The translations under genes and the position numbers were made by a program. The notes below the pieces were generated by a model. That model did not search any database, had not been told where the DNA came from, and saw nothing but the letters and a program-made list of their open reading frames with translations. From positions 28,890-92,889 of the forward strand of contig NZ_LYXE01000041.1 in assembly GCF_002532075.1 (NCBI RefSeq): a stretch of DNA of 64,000 nt. The letters are read 5' to 3'. The DNA is from Candidatus Chloroploca asiatica. GTDB taxonomy: Bacteria > Chloroflexota > Chloroflexia > Chloroflexales > Chloroflexaceae. Shown here piece after piece: positions 51,959 to 61,171 of the stretch (its first letter is position 1; every line of letters begins with the position of its first letter).

Positions 51959-54225
51959 CCGAGGCGGGGCGCTCGGGGCGGCAACGGTGGTTTGCTTGGG
52001 TGTTGGGGGCGGTGACGAGTTATGTCGTGCTGGCGCTGCTGGTCTTTCTGCCAGTGGTGCCCCGTTTTGGACAGGCGCTCCAGGGTGGCCCGATCGCTGG
52101 GGCGGATGGCTGGCAGCATACCTGGCATGTCTGGTGGACGGCTCTGGCGGTGACAACGGGGCAGAACCCGTTTGTGACGCCGTTGCTCTTTCACCCGCAG
52201 GGGGCGTTGCTCTATGTGCAACCGCTCAATGTAAGCAATGGCTTGCTGGTGTTGCCGGTGACGCTGACTTTCGGGCCTGTGGCGGGCTACAATACGGCGG
52301 CGTTGCTCTCGTTTGTGCTGGCCGGTCTGGCCGGTTATCTGCTGGCCTTGCGGGTCTCTGGGGCCCATCTGCCGGCGTGGATCGGCGGCCTGGCCTTTGC
52401 CTGGGCACCGCTGCATATGACCCGGCTCTATGATGGGCAACTCGAGTTGATGGCGGTCCAGTGGCCGGCGTTGTACGCCTTCTTTGCGTTGCGGGCGGTC
52501 GAAACCCGTCGCGTGCGCGATGCGCTGCTGGCCGGGTTGATGCTGGCGGTTACGGGCTATACCAGTTGGTATTACCTGCTCTTTCTGCTGGTCTGGAGTG
52601 TGGCCTTTGCGTTGCTCTGGCTGCCCCGTGGTGGGGGTAAGACCGGGGTTGCGCGAGCGGACTCTTCCCCCCATCCAGAGGGGTCGGAACGAGCAAGGCG
52701 TGATCCCACGCCCAACCAGCGTCACCCGCAACTGCTGCGGCAGTACGGCGTGTGGCTGCGACAGTGGGTTGTCATCGGGCTCACGGCGCTGTTGGTGCTG
52801 GCGCCTGTGTTGATCCCCGCCATGGTGAGTCTCTATGGCCCTGAGCGCGATCTGGCTGAGGTCAACCCCGAGGAGGTGCGAATCTCATCGGCGAATCTGC
52901 TCGACTTTGTCTTGCCAAGCTATCTGCACCCGCTCTGGGGGCCGACGGTCGCGGCGACCGCAGGGGCGGTCTGGCACCCGTTGAGCGCCGATTGGAATGT
53001 GGCGCTGGGGTACACGATCCTTGCGCTGGGGCTGATCGGTGGGGTCCTGGCGTGGCGCCAAGCCTGGCGCTGGTGGATCCTGGCTGGGGTTGGGATGCTC
53101 TTTGCGCTTGGGCCAGAATTGCAGGTTGGCCCCTGGCAGACCGGGGTGCCAATGCCCTACCGGTTGTTGCAAGCGTTGCCTGGAGCCGATTTTGCGCGAC
53201 GGCCCCTGCATTTCGCGATGCTCACGACGCTCGCCCTGGCACCGCTGGCGGCACTTGGCATGCGTGAGGTACTGGCACGGGTTGCGGGGCAGCCGCATGG
53301 TGGCACGACAGACGGATCAGGGGCACGTCAGACGCAACGCGGGCAGCCACTGCGTTCTTGGTTGGTGCTTGGTGCCGTAGTGGGCCTACTGAGTTTTGAA
53401 TTGCTGCCAGTGCGGTGGATACTGCACGATGCGGCGATCCACCCCTATTATGCGACAATTGCCCCTGACGACGGAGCCTTGCTGCATGTCCCGCCGCCTG
53501 TCTATAAAGACTTTGAAGCTCAGAAGGCTCAAATGACGCATCACGAGCCAATTCTGGGGGGCTATCTGGCGCGCATTCCACAGTACGATGCCAGTTATGC
53601 GCCTGGCATCCAGCCCTTCTGGCAGATGCGCCCCGTAACTGAACAGATGCTGCATCCGCTTGATGCTGCCCTCGCATCTATGAGTTATTATGGTGTGCGG
53701 CAGGTACTGATTCATTGGGATGATGAAGATCTGCCACCTGAATGGCGTCCACGGATCGAAACGATTGTTGACCAGATTTTGCCAGGTGTTGCGCCGATCT
53801 ATGCCGATGAGGTGCTGCGTGTCTATCGTGTTCCTCGCGTGCAACCTGAGCCATTCGCGTATTTTGCGACTGGCTGGTATGATGAAGAGCAAGACGGGGT
53901 CCAGCACTGGCGCTGGATGAGTGCGCACAGTGATATGATTCTGGTCAACCCTGAACCGCAGGCCCAGCGGCTTACGTTGACCTTACGTGCTGAGAGCTAT
54001 GCCGAAGGGCGTGAACTTCGACTCTCGTTGAATGGACAGCCGCTGTACCAACGCTTTGTCGCCGCTCAGCCTGCCCAGACCGAGCTTGTTTTGAACCTCC
54101 TTGTGCCCCCCGGTGAACATCGGCTCAGCTTAGCGGCACCTGCCTCGCTGGAACAGGGTGAGACTCAACGGCAACTGAGCATTGTGCTGACTGATCTTCA
54201 TTTGCGCTGGCAGAAGATTGAGTAG
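51955..54225 (+). CDS. Large polytopic membrane protein, GT-C-like, copy 1
   Basis: The 756-residue protein has about ten membrane segments in its first 480 residues and a soluble extracytoplasmic C-terminal domain (about 500-756, ending in a beta-rich region). The first loop, GGPIAGADGWQHTWHVWW, holds an acidic residue in the place used by GT-C glycosyltransferases such as PMT/OST enzymes. That assignment is inferred from topology and this motif. GTG 51955 overlaps the transglutaminase stop (GTGA). It is followed directly by a paralogue, sharing long identical stretches. Confidence 0.8.
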   Translation: MTEAGRSGRQRWFAWVLGAVTSYVVLALLVFLPVVPRFGQALQGGPIAGADGWQHTWHVWWTALAVTTGQNPFVTPLLFHPQGALLYVQPLNVSNGLLVLPVTLTFGPVAGYNTAALLSFVLAGLAGYLLALRVSGAHLPAWIGGLAFAWAPLHMTRLYDGQLELMAVQWPALYAFFALRAVETRRVRDALLAGLMLAVTGYTSWYYLLFLLVWSVAFALLWLPRGGGKTGVARADSSPHPEGSERARRDPTPNQRHPQLLRQYGVWLRQWVVIGLTALLVLAPVLIPAMVSLYGPERDLAEVNPEEVRISSANLLDFVLPSYLHPLWGPTVAATAGAVWHPLSADWNVALGYTILALGLIGGVLAWRQAWRWWILAGVGMLFALGPELQVGPWQTGVPMPYRLLQALPGADFARRPLHFAMLTTLALAPLAALGMREVLARVAGQPHGGTTDGSGARQTQRGQPLRSWLVLGAVVGLLSFELLPVRWILHDAAIHPYYATIAPDDGALLHVPPPVYKDFEAQKAQMTHHEPILGGYLARIPQYDASYAPGIQPFWQMRPVTEQMLHPLDAALASMSYYGVRQVLIHWDDEDLPPEWRPRIETIVDQILPGVAPIYADEVLRVYRVPRVQPEPFAYFATGWYDEEQDGVQHWRWMSAHSDMILVNPEPQAQRLTLTLRAESYAEGRELRLSLNGQPLYQRFVAAQPAQTELVLNLLVPPGEHRLSLAAPASLEQGETQRQLSIVLTDLHLRWQKIE

Positions 54226-56502
54226 ATGGTAGTTTGGTTTATCGAGGTGTTAGCATTGTCTGAAAGCCCAGTCTCCCGACCATTGCAACGGCCATTGATT
54301 TCTGTGCAACATATGCTAGCACTGGTGGGGTATCTTCTCGTTACACTCTTGAGCTTTACCCCACTGTTGCCTCACGTTGGCAAGGCTCTTTTTGGTGGCC
54401 CCATTGCCGGGGCGGATGGGTGGCAAAATGTCTGGCATGTCTGGTGGACGGCCCAAGCGGTCACAACCGGGCAAAACCCGTTTGTGACGCCGTTGCTGTT
54501 CCATCCGCAAGGCGCGTTGCTCTATGTGCAACCGCTCAATGTAAGCAATGGCTTGCTGGTGTTGCCGGTGACGCTGCTGTTCGGGCCTGTAGCCGGCTAC
54601 AATACGGCTACGATGCTCTCGTTTGTGCTCGCTGGCCTAGCGGGCTATCTGCTAGCCTTGCGGGTCACGGGAGCCCATCTGCCGGCGTGGATCGGCGGCC
54701 TGGCCTTTGCCTGGGCACCGTTTCAACTCACCCGGCTCTATGATGGGCAACTCGAGTTGATGGCGGTCCAGTGGCCGGCGTTGTACGCCTTCTTTGCGTT
54801 GCGGGCGGTCGAAACCCGTCGCGTGCGCGATGCGCTGCTGGCCGGGTTGATGCTGGCGGTCACGGGGTATACCAGTTGGTACTACCTGCTCTTTCTGCTA
54901 GTTTGGAGTGCGGCCTTTGCGTTGCTCTGGCTGCCCCATGGTGTGGGCAAGACCGGAGTGGCATGGGCGGACGCTTCCCTCCATCCAGAGGAGTCGGAAC
55001 GGGCCAGGCGTGATCCTACCCTTGCCCAGCGTCACCCGCAGCTGCTGGGACAATACGGCGTGTGGCTACGGCAATGGATGGTCATTGGTCTCACGGCGTT
55101 GCTGCTGTTGACCCCGGTGCTGCTTCCCGCCCTGCTGAGTCTCTATGGGGCCGAGCGCGATCTAGCCAAGGTTGACCCCGAAGAGGTGCGGATCTACTCG
55201 GCGAATCTGCTCGACTTTGCGTTACCCAGCTATCTCCACCCGCTCTGGGGGCCGACCGTTGCAGCGACCGCAGGGGCAGCCTGGCACCCGTTGAGCGCTG
55301 ATTGGAATGTAGCGCTGGGCTATAGCATCGTTGTGCTTGCCGGCATGGGTTGTTGCTGGGCCTGGCGCCAGGCCTGGCGCTGGCTGGTACTGGCTACGAT
55401 AGGCCTCCTCTTTGCCCTCGGTCCAGTGTTGCAGATTGGGGTGTGGAACACAGGCCTTCCGTTACCATACCGTCTTTTGCACATCTTGCCAGGGACTGAT
55501 TTTGCTTTACGCCCGATGCGCTTTACGATGCTCACAACGTTGGCCCTTGCCCCGCTGACTGCACTTGGCGTACGCGAATTGTTGCTGCGTGGGCAGCGTA
55601 TCAAAACAAAAAAACTCGGGCCTTCGCTCACCAGGCTGCTTATCGTGGTGACGGTGCTTATCGTGCTTGGCTTTGAGTTGTTACCGATGCGTTGGAAATT
55701 GCATGTGCCAACTATCCATCCTGTCTATGCGACGCTAAACAGTAAAGATGAAGCCGTGCTGCATGTTCCCCCACCAACCTACAAACGCATCAAGCCACAG
55801 AAAGCCCAAATGACGCACCAAGCACCGATGCTTGGTGGCTATCTGGCTCGTACCCCGCAGTATGATCTTCCGTATGCACCAGGCATTCGTCCACTCTGGC
55901 ACAAACATCCAGAGATCAGCACCATGCTTGATCCGCAAGGTACAGCACAAACGTCGCTGAATTACTATGGAATTCGGCATCTTATCGTTAACTGGCCGGA
56001 TATCCATCCGGATCGGCGTCCACGTGTGGCCCAAGCTATGGCTGAGGTTTTGCCAGATGAGGTGCCGGTATATAGCGATGAGCACCTGTCAGTCTATAAG
56101 GTTCCGTTGGTTGAGTTGGTGCCCTTCGCCTATTTTGGGTCGGGTTGGTACGATGAAGAGCAGAACGAGGTAGAACGCTGGCGCTGGATGGGTGCGCAAG
56201 GCGACATTATGCTGGTTAATGCCGCCTCGACGCCTCAGCGTGTCCGAATCTTGTTGAACCTGGCGAGTTATGCGGAAGCACGTGACGTGACGATTTGGCT
56301 CGATAGGGTGCCGCTTGCGACCCGCACCATTCCAGCGCAACCCGCGAGTGCGGTTCGCACCCTCTACCTCCTGCTGGATCCAGGTGAACATCGGCTCACG
56401 TTGAATGCAACGACGGCCAAAGAAGTAAGCAGTACAAGTCAACGTGAGCTCAGTCTGGTACTGAGTGGGATCGAATTGGTCTGGTTGCAGACGATGGAGT
56501 GA
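54226..56502 (+). CDS. Large polytopic membrane protein, GT-C-like, copy 2
   Basis: The 758-residue paralogue of copy 1 shows the same topology and the loop GGPIAGADGWQNVWHVWW. ATG 54226 comes right after the TAG stop of copy 1 and in the same frame, so the two are separated by one stop codon only. A 130-bp run (54731-54860) is identical to 52421-52550 and a 63-bp run (54514-54576) to 52204-52266, while the C-terminal domains differ much more. A start at TTG 54256 is possible. It probably acts with copy 1 as partner or with different specificity. Confidence 0.8.
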   Translation: MVVWFIEVLALSESPVSRPLQRPLISVQHMLALVGYLLVTLLSFTPLLPHVGKALFGGPIAGADGWQNVWHVWWTAQAVTTGQNPFVTPLLFHPQGALLYVQPLNVSNGLLVLPVTLLFGPVAGYNTATMLSFVLAGLAGYLLALRVTGAHLPAWIGGLAFAWAPFQLTRLYDGQLELMAVQWPALYAFFALRAVETRRVRDALLAGLMLAVTGYTSWYYLLFLLVWSAAFALLWLPHGVGKTGVAWADASLHPEESERARRDPTLAQRHPQLLGQYGVWLRQWMVIGLTALLLLTPVLLPALLSLYGAERDLAKVDPEEVRIYSANLLDFALPSYLHPLWGPTVAATAGAAWHPLSADWNVALGYSIVVLAGMGCCWAWRQAWRWLVLATIGLLFALGPVLQIGVWNTGLPLPYRLLHILPGTDFALRPMRFTMLTTLALAPLTALGVRELLLRGQRIKTKKLGPSLTRLLIVVTVLIVLGFELLPMRWKLHVPTIHPVYATLNSKDEAVLHVPPPTYKRIKPQKAQMTHQAPMLGGYLARTPQYDLPYAPGIRPLWHKHPEISTMLDPQGTAQTSLNYYGIRHLIVNWPDIHPDRRPRVAQAMAEVLPDEVPVYSDEHLSVYKVPLVELVPFAYFGSGWYDEEQNEVERWRWMGAQGDIMLVNAASTPQRVRILLNLASYAEARDVTIWLDRVPLATRTIPAQPASAVRTLYLLLDPGEHRLTLNATTAKEVSSTSQRELSLVLSGIELVWLQTME

Positions 56503-56505
56503 TCA

Positions 56506-57321
56506 ATGCCGATCGAAATACGTGTTGTTCAGGGATATCAGGAATATATGGCGTGCGAAGAGATCCAGCGCCAGGTGTGGGGGCCGGTCAATTTTGCATT
56601 CGTGCCGCACCATATGTTGCTGACGGTGCAGCGCAACGGGGGATGCGTGTTGGGGGCCTTTGATGGCGATGCGCCCGGACAACCAATGGTTGGCTTTACC
56701 TTTGGCTTTCTGGGGCGCACCGAAACAGGCCAGTTGAAACATGCCTCACACATGGCGGCGGTGCTACCGGGATACCGCGATGCCCGGATCGGTGAGCGCC
56801 TCAAGTGGGCTCAGCGTGAAGAGATGTTGAAGCAGGGGATCACATTGATTACCTGGACGTTTGATCCGCTGATCAGCCGCAATGCGCGATTGAATATCAG
56901 CAAACTCGGGGCGATCAGCCGTACCTATATTCGCAATATCTATGGCCCAGAGCCCGAAGATCCGCAGGGGGTCTTGCCGAGTGACCGCTTTCAGGTCGAG
57001 TGGTGGCTCAACGATGAGGCCGTGGTAGCACGGAGCCAGGGGGTCTACCGTGGCCCCGCTGCCGAGGCGCTGCACACACAGACGCTTCTTGCCAACCCGA
57101 ACCCAGTCGAGCCAAGCGAGGAGCCAATCGGCGATCGCTTTTTGATGCAGATCCCGCTTGACGTGAACAGCCTACTGGTCAACGATCTGCAACGGGCGCG
57201 GGCGTGGCGCTACCAGATCCGTGCGCTTGCCGAGGCCGCTTTTGCCCAGGGTTTTGTGGTGACAGGCTATGCGTCCGACAAGGATGTAGGGTACTACCTG
57301 CTCGAACGGCGTGAGGGGTAG
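56506..57321 (+). CDS. GNAT-superfamily protein (COG3375-like)
   Basis: The 271-residue protein resembles a group of predicted GNAT acyltransferases: RQVWGPVNFAFVPHHMLL, VGFTFGFLG, HASHMAAVLPGYRDARIGER and ITWTFDPLISRNARLNISKLG. The RDARIGERLK segment corresponds to the acyl-CoA pyrophosphate loop (Q/RxxGxG/A), here weakly kept. It begins 3 bp after the previous stop codon and closes the operon. A role in modifying a product of the ATP-grasp ligase is inferred from position only. Confidence 0.8.
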   Translation: MPIEIRVVQGYQEYMACEEIQRQVWGPVNFAFVPHHMLLTVQRNGGCVLGAFDGDAPGQPMVGFTFGFLGRTETGQLKHASHMAAVLPGYRDARIGERLKWAQREEMLKQGITLITWTFDPLISRNARLNISKLGAISRTYIRNIYGPEPEDPQGVLPSDRFQVEWWLNDEAVVARSQGVYRGPAAEALHTQTLLANPNPVEPSEEPIGDRFLMQIPLDVNSLLVNDLQRARAWRYQIRALAEAAFAQGFVVTGYASDKDVGYYLLERREG

Positions 57322-57335
57322 ATGCGTTCTTTGCC

Positions 57336-58502
57336 CTACTCCTGCGCCTCGCTGCTGAGGAGTTGCCAGTGGCGATATTCACCGTACCCGGCTTCTTTGG
57401 CCTGATACATCGCGCTATCGGCATGCTTGAGCAGGGTTTCAGCGTCGGTTCCATCATCAGGGAAGAGGGCGATGCCCAGGCTACTGGTAATGGTGAGCAT
57501 ATGTTCGTTCAGGTAGAAGGACTTGTGCAACGCAGCCTGGATCTTCGCGGCGATCGTGGTTGCATCCTCGAGTACGGTAATTTCGGTGAGGATCAGGATA
57601 AACTCATCACCACCGAGACGAGCGGCGGTATCACTGCGCCGAATAAGCGTTGAAAGGCGCTGGCCCAGAGCCTGCAATAACTGGTCACCAACGCTGTGAC
57701 CAAGGGTGTCGTTGATCTGCTTGAAGCGATCAATGTCGAGCAGCATCACGGCCAATTTCTCCTGTTTGCGCTGGGCATGGGCCATCGCAATAGCAAGGCG
57801 GTCATTGAAGAGACGGCGGTTGGGGAGGCCCGTCAGCGCATCTTGATAAGCCATCTCTTTGATGATTTGCTCGGCTCGTCTGCGTTCGGCAATCTCTTGT
57901 TGCAGGCGCTCGTTAATTTCGATCAGTTTAGTAGTGCGTTCTCTGACCAAATTTTCAAGATGCTCGCGGTGTTGGCGGATTTCGATCTCTGAAGCGAGCC
58001 GGGTTGCGGTTGTGCCAAGAAGAACGGTCATCGCCAGGTAGGTGTTGAGCAGTTCGCGGGGAAACGGCTCGGCGATGCGATAGCCCACCAACAGCACGGC
58101 TGTGAGCTGATTTTCCTGATTCACGGGCAAAAAAGCGAGCGATAAGGGTTCAGGTGTCGCTATGATCCGTGAGGCGAAAAAGCCACTCTCAAAGACTTCC
58201 TGGATCGCCTCATGCACCTCGGCACCGATGCTCGGCTCGTGCGCAACGGGGCGACTCACGTTGGTGATCAGAGGGGTCAAGTCGGCTCCAACCTCGTGAT
58301 CGGCATGCATCCAGTGGTGATAGGTGATGCTTCCATCATCCTGAGGGCGCCCGAAGGCGACGACATCGGCACCCCAAAAATTGACGAATACTTTGCCAAC
58401 CTCGCTCCAGATATCTTGCTGGACGGTCAAACTGGCGAGATACTGTACTGTTCTGAGCGCTGCGTTGAGGTAGCCTTGCTGGTTGGGCCAGTGCCTGGAC
58501 AT
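57336..58502 (-). CDS. Diguanylate cyclase with GAF-like sensor
   Basis: The 388-residue protein has a GAF-like sensor (about 25-185), a coiled-coil linker (HREHLENLVRERTTKLIEIN) and a GGDEF domain with the intact GGDEF site near residue 297-301 and an inhibitory RRSD (RxxD) five residues earlier. It makes cyclic di-GMP and should be feedback-inhibited. No EAL domain or membrane segment is present. ATG 58502 is used (GTG 58505 is adjacent). It follows the RamA-like gene by 12 bp, as the last gene of the corrinoid operon. Confidence 0.92.
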   Translation of the reverse strand: MSRHWPNQQGYLNAALRTVQYLASLTVQQDIWSEVGKVFVNFWGADVVAFGRPQDDGSITYHHWMHADHEVGADLTPLITNVSRPVAHEPSIGAEVHEAIQEVFESGFFASRIIATPEPLSLAFLPVNQENQLTAVLLVGYRIAEPFPRELLNTYLAMTVLLGTTATRLASEIEIRQHREHLENLVRERTTKLIEINERLQQEIAERRRAEQIIKEMAYQDALTGLPNRRLFNDRLAIAMAHAQRKQEKLAVMLLDIDRFKQINDTLGHSVGDQLLQALGQRLSTLIRRSDTAARLGGDEFILILTEITVLEDATTIAAKIQAALHKSFYLNEHMLTITSSLGIALFPDDGTDAETLLKHADSAMYQAKEAGYGEYRHWQLLSSEAQE

Positions 58503-58514
58503 CACATGCCTGCT

Positions 58515-60110
58515 TCACGATGGCTGAAGGAAGAGATTTTCGAAAAAGAGCTCGTCAAAATCATCACATTGTCCCAGATTGATCATCGTTGTCCGGGTGC
58601 GCAGGTTGTTCAGGCGCTCACATGCGACCGGTGAACGGAGCAGATCTTCGCATCCGAGCAAGGCAGTGTTGCCATAGAGTTCAACGCGATCTGGATTGAT
58701 ATTGGGGAGCAAGCCGATGGCCTGGGCGTTGCGAACATCAAGAAACCGCCCGAAGGCACCGCCAAGACAGATGCGCCCGAGATCCTGTGCGCTCAAGCCT
58801 GCCTCGCGTAGCAAGACCTGGCATCCTGTGCCAATGGCGGCTTTGGCGCGTTGAAAGAGGTCAACATCTTTGCGGGTCACCACAATGTTGCGTTCGCCAC
58901 GGACAATGAACATCCCCTCGTCGGGAACCTGTGGCGCAAAACGCCCAACACTGGTCAAGAGGTCGGCGCTGATCAGGTTGGCAATGAGATCAACCAATCC
59001 CGAGCCACAGATGCCCTGCGGGGCAGTATCAGCAATCACCGACGGCACGAACGCCCCATCACTGAGTGTGACGCGATAGATCGCCCCTGGATCGGCTGGC
59101 ATCCCACAGCGCAGGCCACTCCCCTCAAAAGCTGGCCCTCCTGCGGCCGAAGTAACCCAGAGCGTTGTGCCGTCCCAGAGGGCCATTTCTGAGTTGGTAC
59201 CAAAATCAATCAAGAGCGCCGGTTCGCTCGTATCGGCCAGATTCATCGCGAGCACGCCGGCCAGCAGGTCAGAACCGACAAACCCGGCCAAAGGTGGAAT
59301 GATGACGATCTCGGCCTCGGGATGAAGGCCCCACGGGTCGATCCAGATCTGCGGATCTTCGGGCACGCAATCAATTGCTTGCATCCAGTAACGCGGGTCA
59401 AGCAACTGGGCATAGTTGCGCCCTGACAAGAGGGCGATCATCGCGGTATTGCCAACCAGGGTGAGCCGTGTGACCTGTTCGAGGTTGAGCCCTTCTCTGA
59501 GGCCAAGATCAAAAAGTGCCTCGGCAATGCCATTCACAACCAGGTCATGCAGATGACGAGCCTGTTCCATATCTTCACTCGCCGCGACCACGCGCGTAAT
59601 CACATCTGAGCCGACGGCTATTTGCGGATTCAGCCCGTAGCGTCCTGCCAGACGGTGATGCCCAATGAGCGTATGGAGCGCCAGGCTGATATGGGTTGTC
59701 CCGAGATCAATAGCAACGCCATAGGGTCTGAGCATCTTTGGGGTCACATTGCGGTGGGGAAAGGTCGACAGATATTCAAAGCGCCGGTTCGCCAGGGGCA
59801 GATTGCGCCAGGCCGAGGCCGGGCTCCGGGCCAGAATGGTCACCTGCACATCCGAGGTGGGCATGATCTGGCACGCCAGGCGAATGCCGCTAGCCAGTTC
59901 AGCGTCGTCCAGATGCAGATACTCGCCAGGGGTTGGCTCACCGGCGTCACCGGCTTCGATCTGAACGCGACAAAGACCGCAGGCACCGATGCCGCGGCAT
60001 GCTGTGCGCACCCGGATATCGGTCGTGTCGAGGAGCTCGCGCAGCGACACGCCAGGTTCAAAGGGCAAATGACGTTCACCCTCATCCAGTTTGATCGTTA
60101 CAACCGGCAT
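58515..60110 (-). CDS. RamA-like corrinoid-protein reductive activator (ferredoxin + ASKHA)
   Basis: The 531-residue protein has an N-terminal 2Fe-2S ferredoxin domain with Cys38, Cys44, Cys47 and Cys80, then an ASKHA ATPase fold with GVAIDLGTTHISLAL, LTLVGNTAM, LLIDFGTNSEMAL and CLGGAFGRFLDV. This domain order is that of DUF4445 proteins which use ATP to return oxidised Co(II) corrinoid to the active Co(I) state. It is the expected companion of the corrinoid-binding protein encoded two genes upstream. Forty-three bp separate it from the methyltransferase gene. Confidence 0.92.
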   Translation of the reverse strand: MPVVTIKLDEGERHLPFEPGVSLRELLDTTDIRVRTACRGIGACGLCRVQIEAGDAGEPTPGEYLHLDDAELASGIRLACQIMPTSDVQVTILARSPASAWRNLPLANRRFEYLSTFPHRNVTPKMLRPYGVAIDLGTTHISLALHTLIGHHRLAGRYGLNPQIAVGSDVITRVVAASEDMEQARHLHDLVVNGIAEALFDLGLREGLNLEQVTRLTLVGNTAMIALLSGRNYAQLLDPRYWMQAIDCVPEDPQIWIDPWGLHPEAEIVIIPPLAGFVGSDLLAGVLAMNLADTSEPALLIDFGTNSEMALWDGTTLWVTSAAGGPAFEGSGLRCGMPADPGAIYRVTLSDGAFVPSVIADTAPQGICGSGLVDLIANLISADLLTSVGRFAPQVPDEGMFIVRGERNIVVTRKDVDLFQRAKAAIGTGCQVLLREAGLSAQDLGRICLGGAFGRFLDVRNAQAIGLLPNINPDRVELYGNTALLGCEDLLRSPVACERLNNLRTRTTMINLGQCDDFDELFFENLFLQPS

Positions 60111-60153
60111 CTAGAATGTTTCTCTCTTTGCGCTAACTAACGTACGTTACAAA

Positions 60154-61161
60154 CTACGAACGCACAGCCTGCACCAGAGCGGTAATGTTCTCTGGGCGTG
60201 CTTCAGGTGGAATCTCACAGCCAGAAGAGAGGATAAAGCCTCCACGTTGGGCAAAGCATTGCAACAGGCGCTGCGCTTCGTCAGCGATGAAGGCTGGCGA
60301 CGCATCAACAAAGGCGAATGGCTTAAGATTGCCATCCAGGCATGTCTGCGGTAGAGCTTGCATAGCGCTGGCGGGATCGACAGAAAAATCGAAATTGGCA
60401 ATAGCAACCCCTGCCTCGGGATAGAACGGTAAAATCGGTGTAGTTCTCCCAGCGATATGCAGCCAGTTACAGATAGCCCCAGCCTGCGTGAAGGTGCTGC
60501 AGATCGTTTTGAGGCGAGGAAGGATGAGTTCGCGGAAGAAGGCAACGGGAATAACCTCGGGGCAGGATGCCGGATCAAAAATGATCGGCAGGTGGGCCCC
60601 GGCTTCAAGCTGGGCGACACCAAAGCGAATGATCACCCTCGTGGCAAAGTCAAGTAACTGGATGAACTGATCGGGCGCGTCGATCGCGAGGTACAGGGCC
60701 TCTTGCAAACCCATCAACTGGCAGACCAGGGTCATCGGGCCTAGCACGCAGCCAACCACGAGCACCTCGTTGCCCACAGCGTGGCGCAAGATCCGGATCG
60801 CCTTCAGCAATTCTGGCATTCGTCCGTCGCATTGTGGATCAGGCAGATGCAGTTGTGCAAGGTCGTCGTGCTTGGCAAACACATAGGCTTGTACCGTTGG
60901 ATAGGCATTCGTTCGATAGTCCAAGACCGAACCAACGGCTTCGGTCTCCACGCTCGTGTCCATCAATGCAAAGACGGCGTCGTAATCGTAGTAGGCGAGA
61001 GCATCGCGTTGACATGCGGCGAGCACCGCACCATCTTGCACATAGGTCTTCAAGTCAACACCGGCCAGCATCGCCGCATGACCAAAGACCTGGGCAATGA
61101 CTGGCACCCGATCGTGGGGTTGGAAATGGAGGGCGGCGTGAATGCGTTTGAGACTATTCAT
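60154..61161 (-). CDS. UroD-family methyltransferase (MtaA/MtbA type) with altered zinc site
   Basis: The 335-residue protein is a UroD-fold methyltransferase: RVPVIAQVFGHAAMLAGV, VVGCVLGPMTLVCQLMG, and the C-terminal FILSSGCEIPPEARPENI. In MtaA/MtbA-type enzymes a zinc is held by H-x-C and a distant Cys and activates the thiol acceptor. Here His235 and Cys315 are present but the second ligand is Ala237 (LHIAGRT in place of HxCG). ATG 61161 follows AGGAGG. It lies 10 bp after the corrinoid-protein gene. It might still transfer methyl groups, use another ligand, or act on a different acceptor. Confidence 0.87.
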   Translation of the reverse strand: MNSLKRIHAALHFQPHDRVPVIAQVFGHAAMLAGVDLKTYVQDGAVLAACQRDALAYYDYDAVFALMDTSVETEAVGSVLDYRTNAYPTVQAYVFAKHDDLAQLHLPDPQCDGRMPELLKAIRILRHAVGNEVLVVGCVLGPMTLVCQLMGLQEALYLAIDAPDQFIQLLDFATRVIIRFGVAQLEAGAHLPIIFDPASCPEVIPVAFFRELILPRLKTICSTFTQAGAICNWLHIAGRTTPILPFYPEAGVAIANFDFSVDPASAMQALPQTCLDGNLKPFAFVDASPAFIADEAQRLLQCFAQRGGFILSSGCEIPPEARPENITALVQAVRS

Positions 61162-61171
61162 CACGTTCCTC

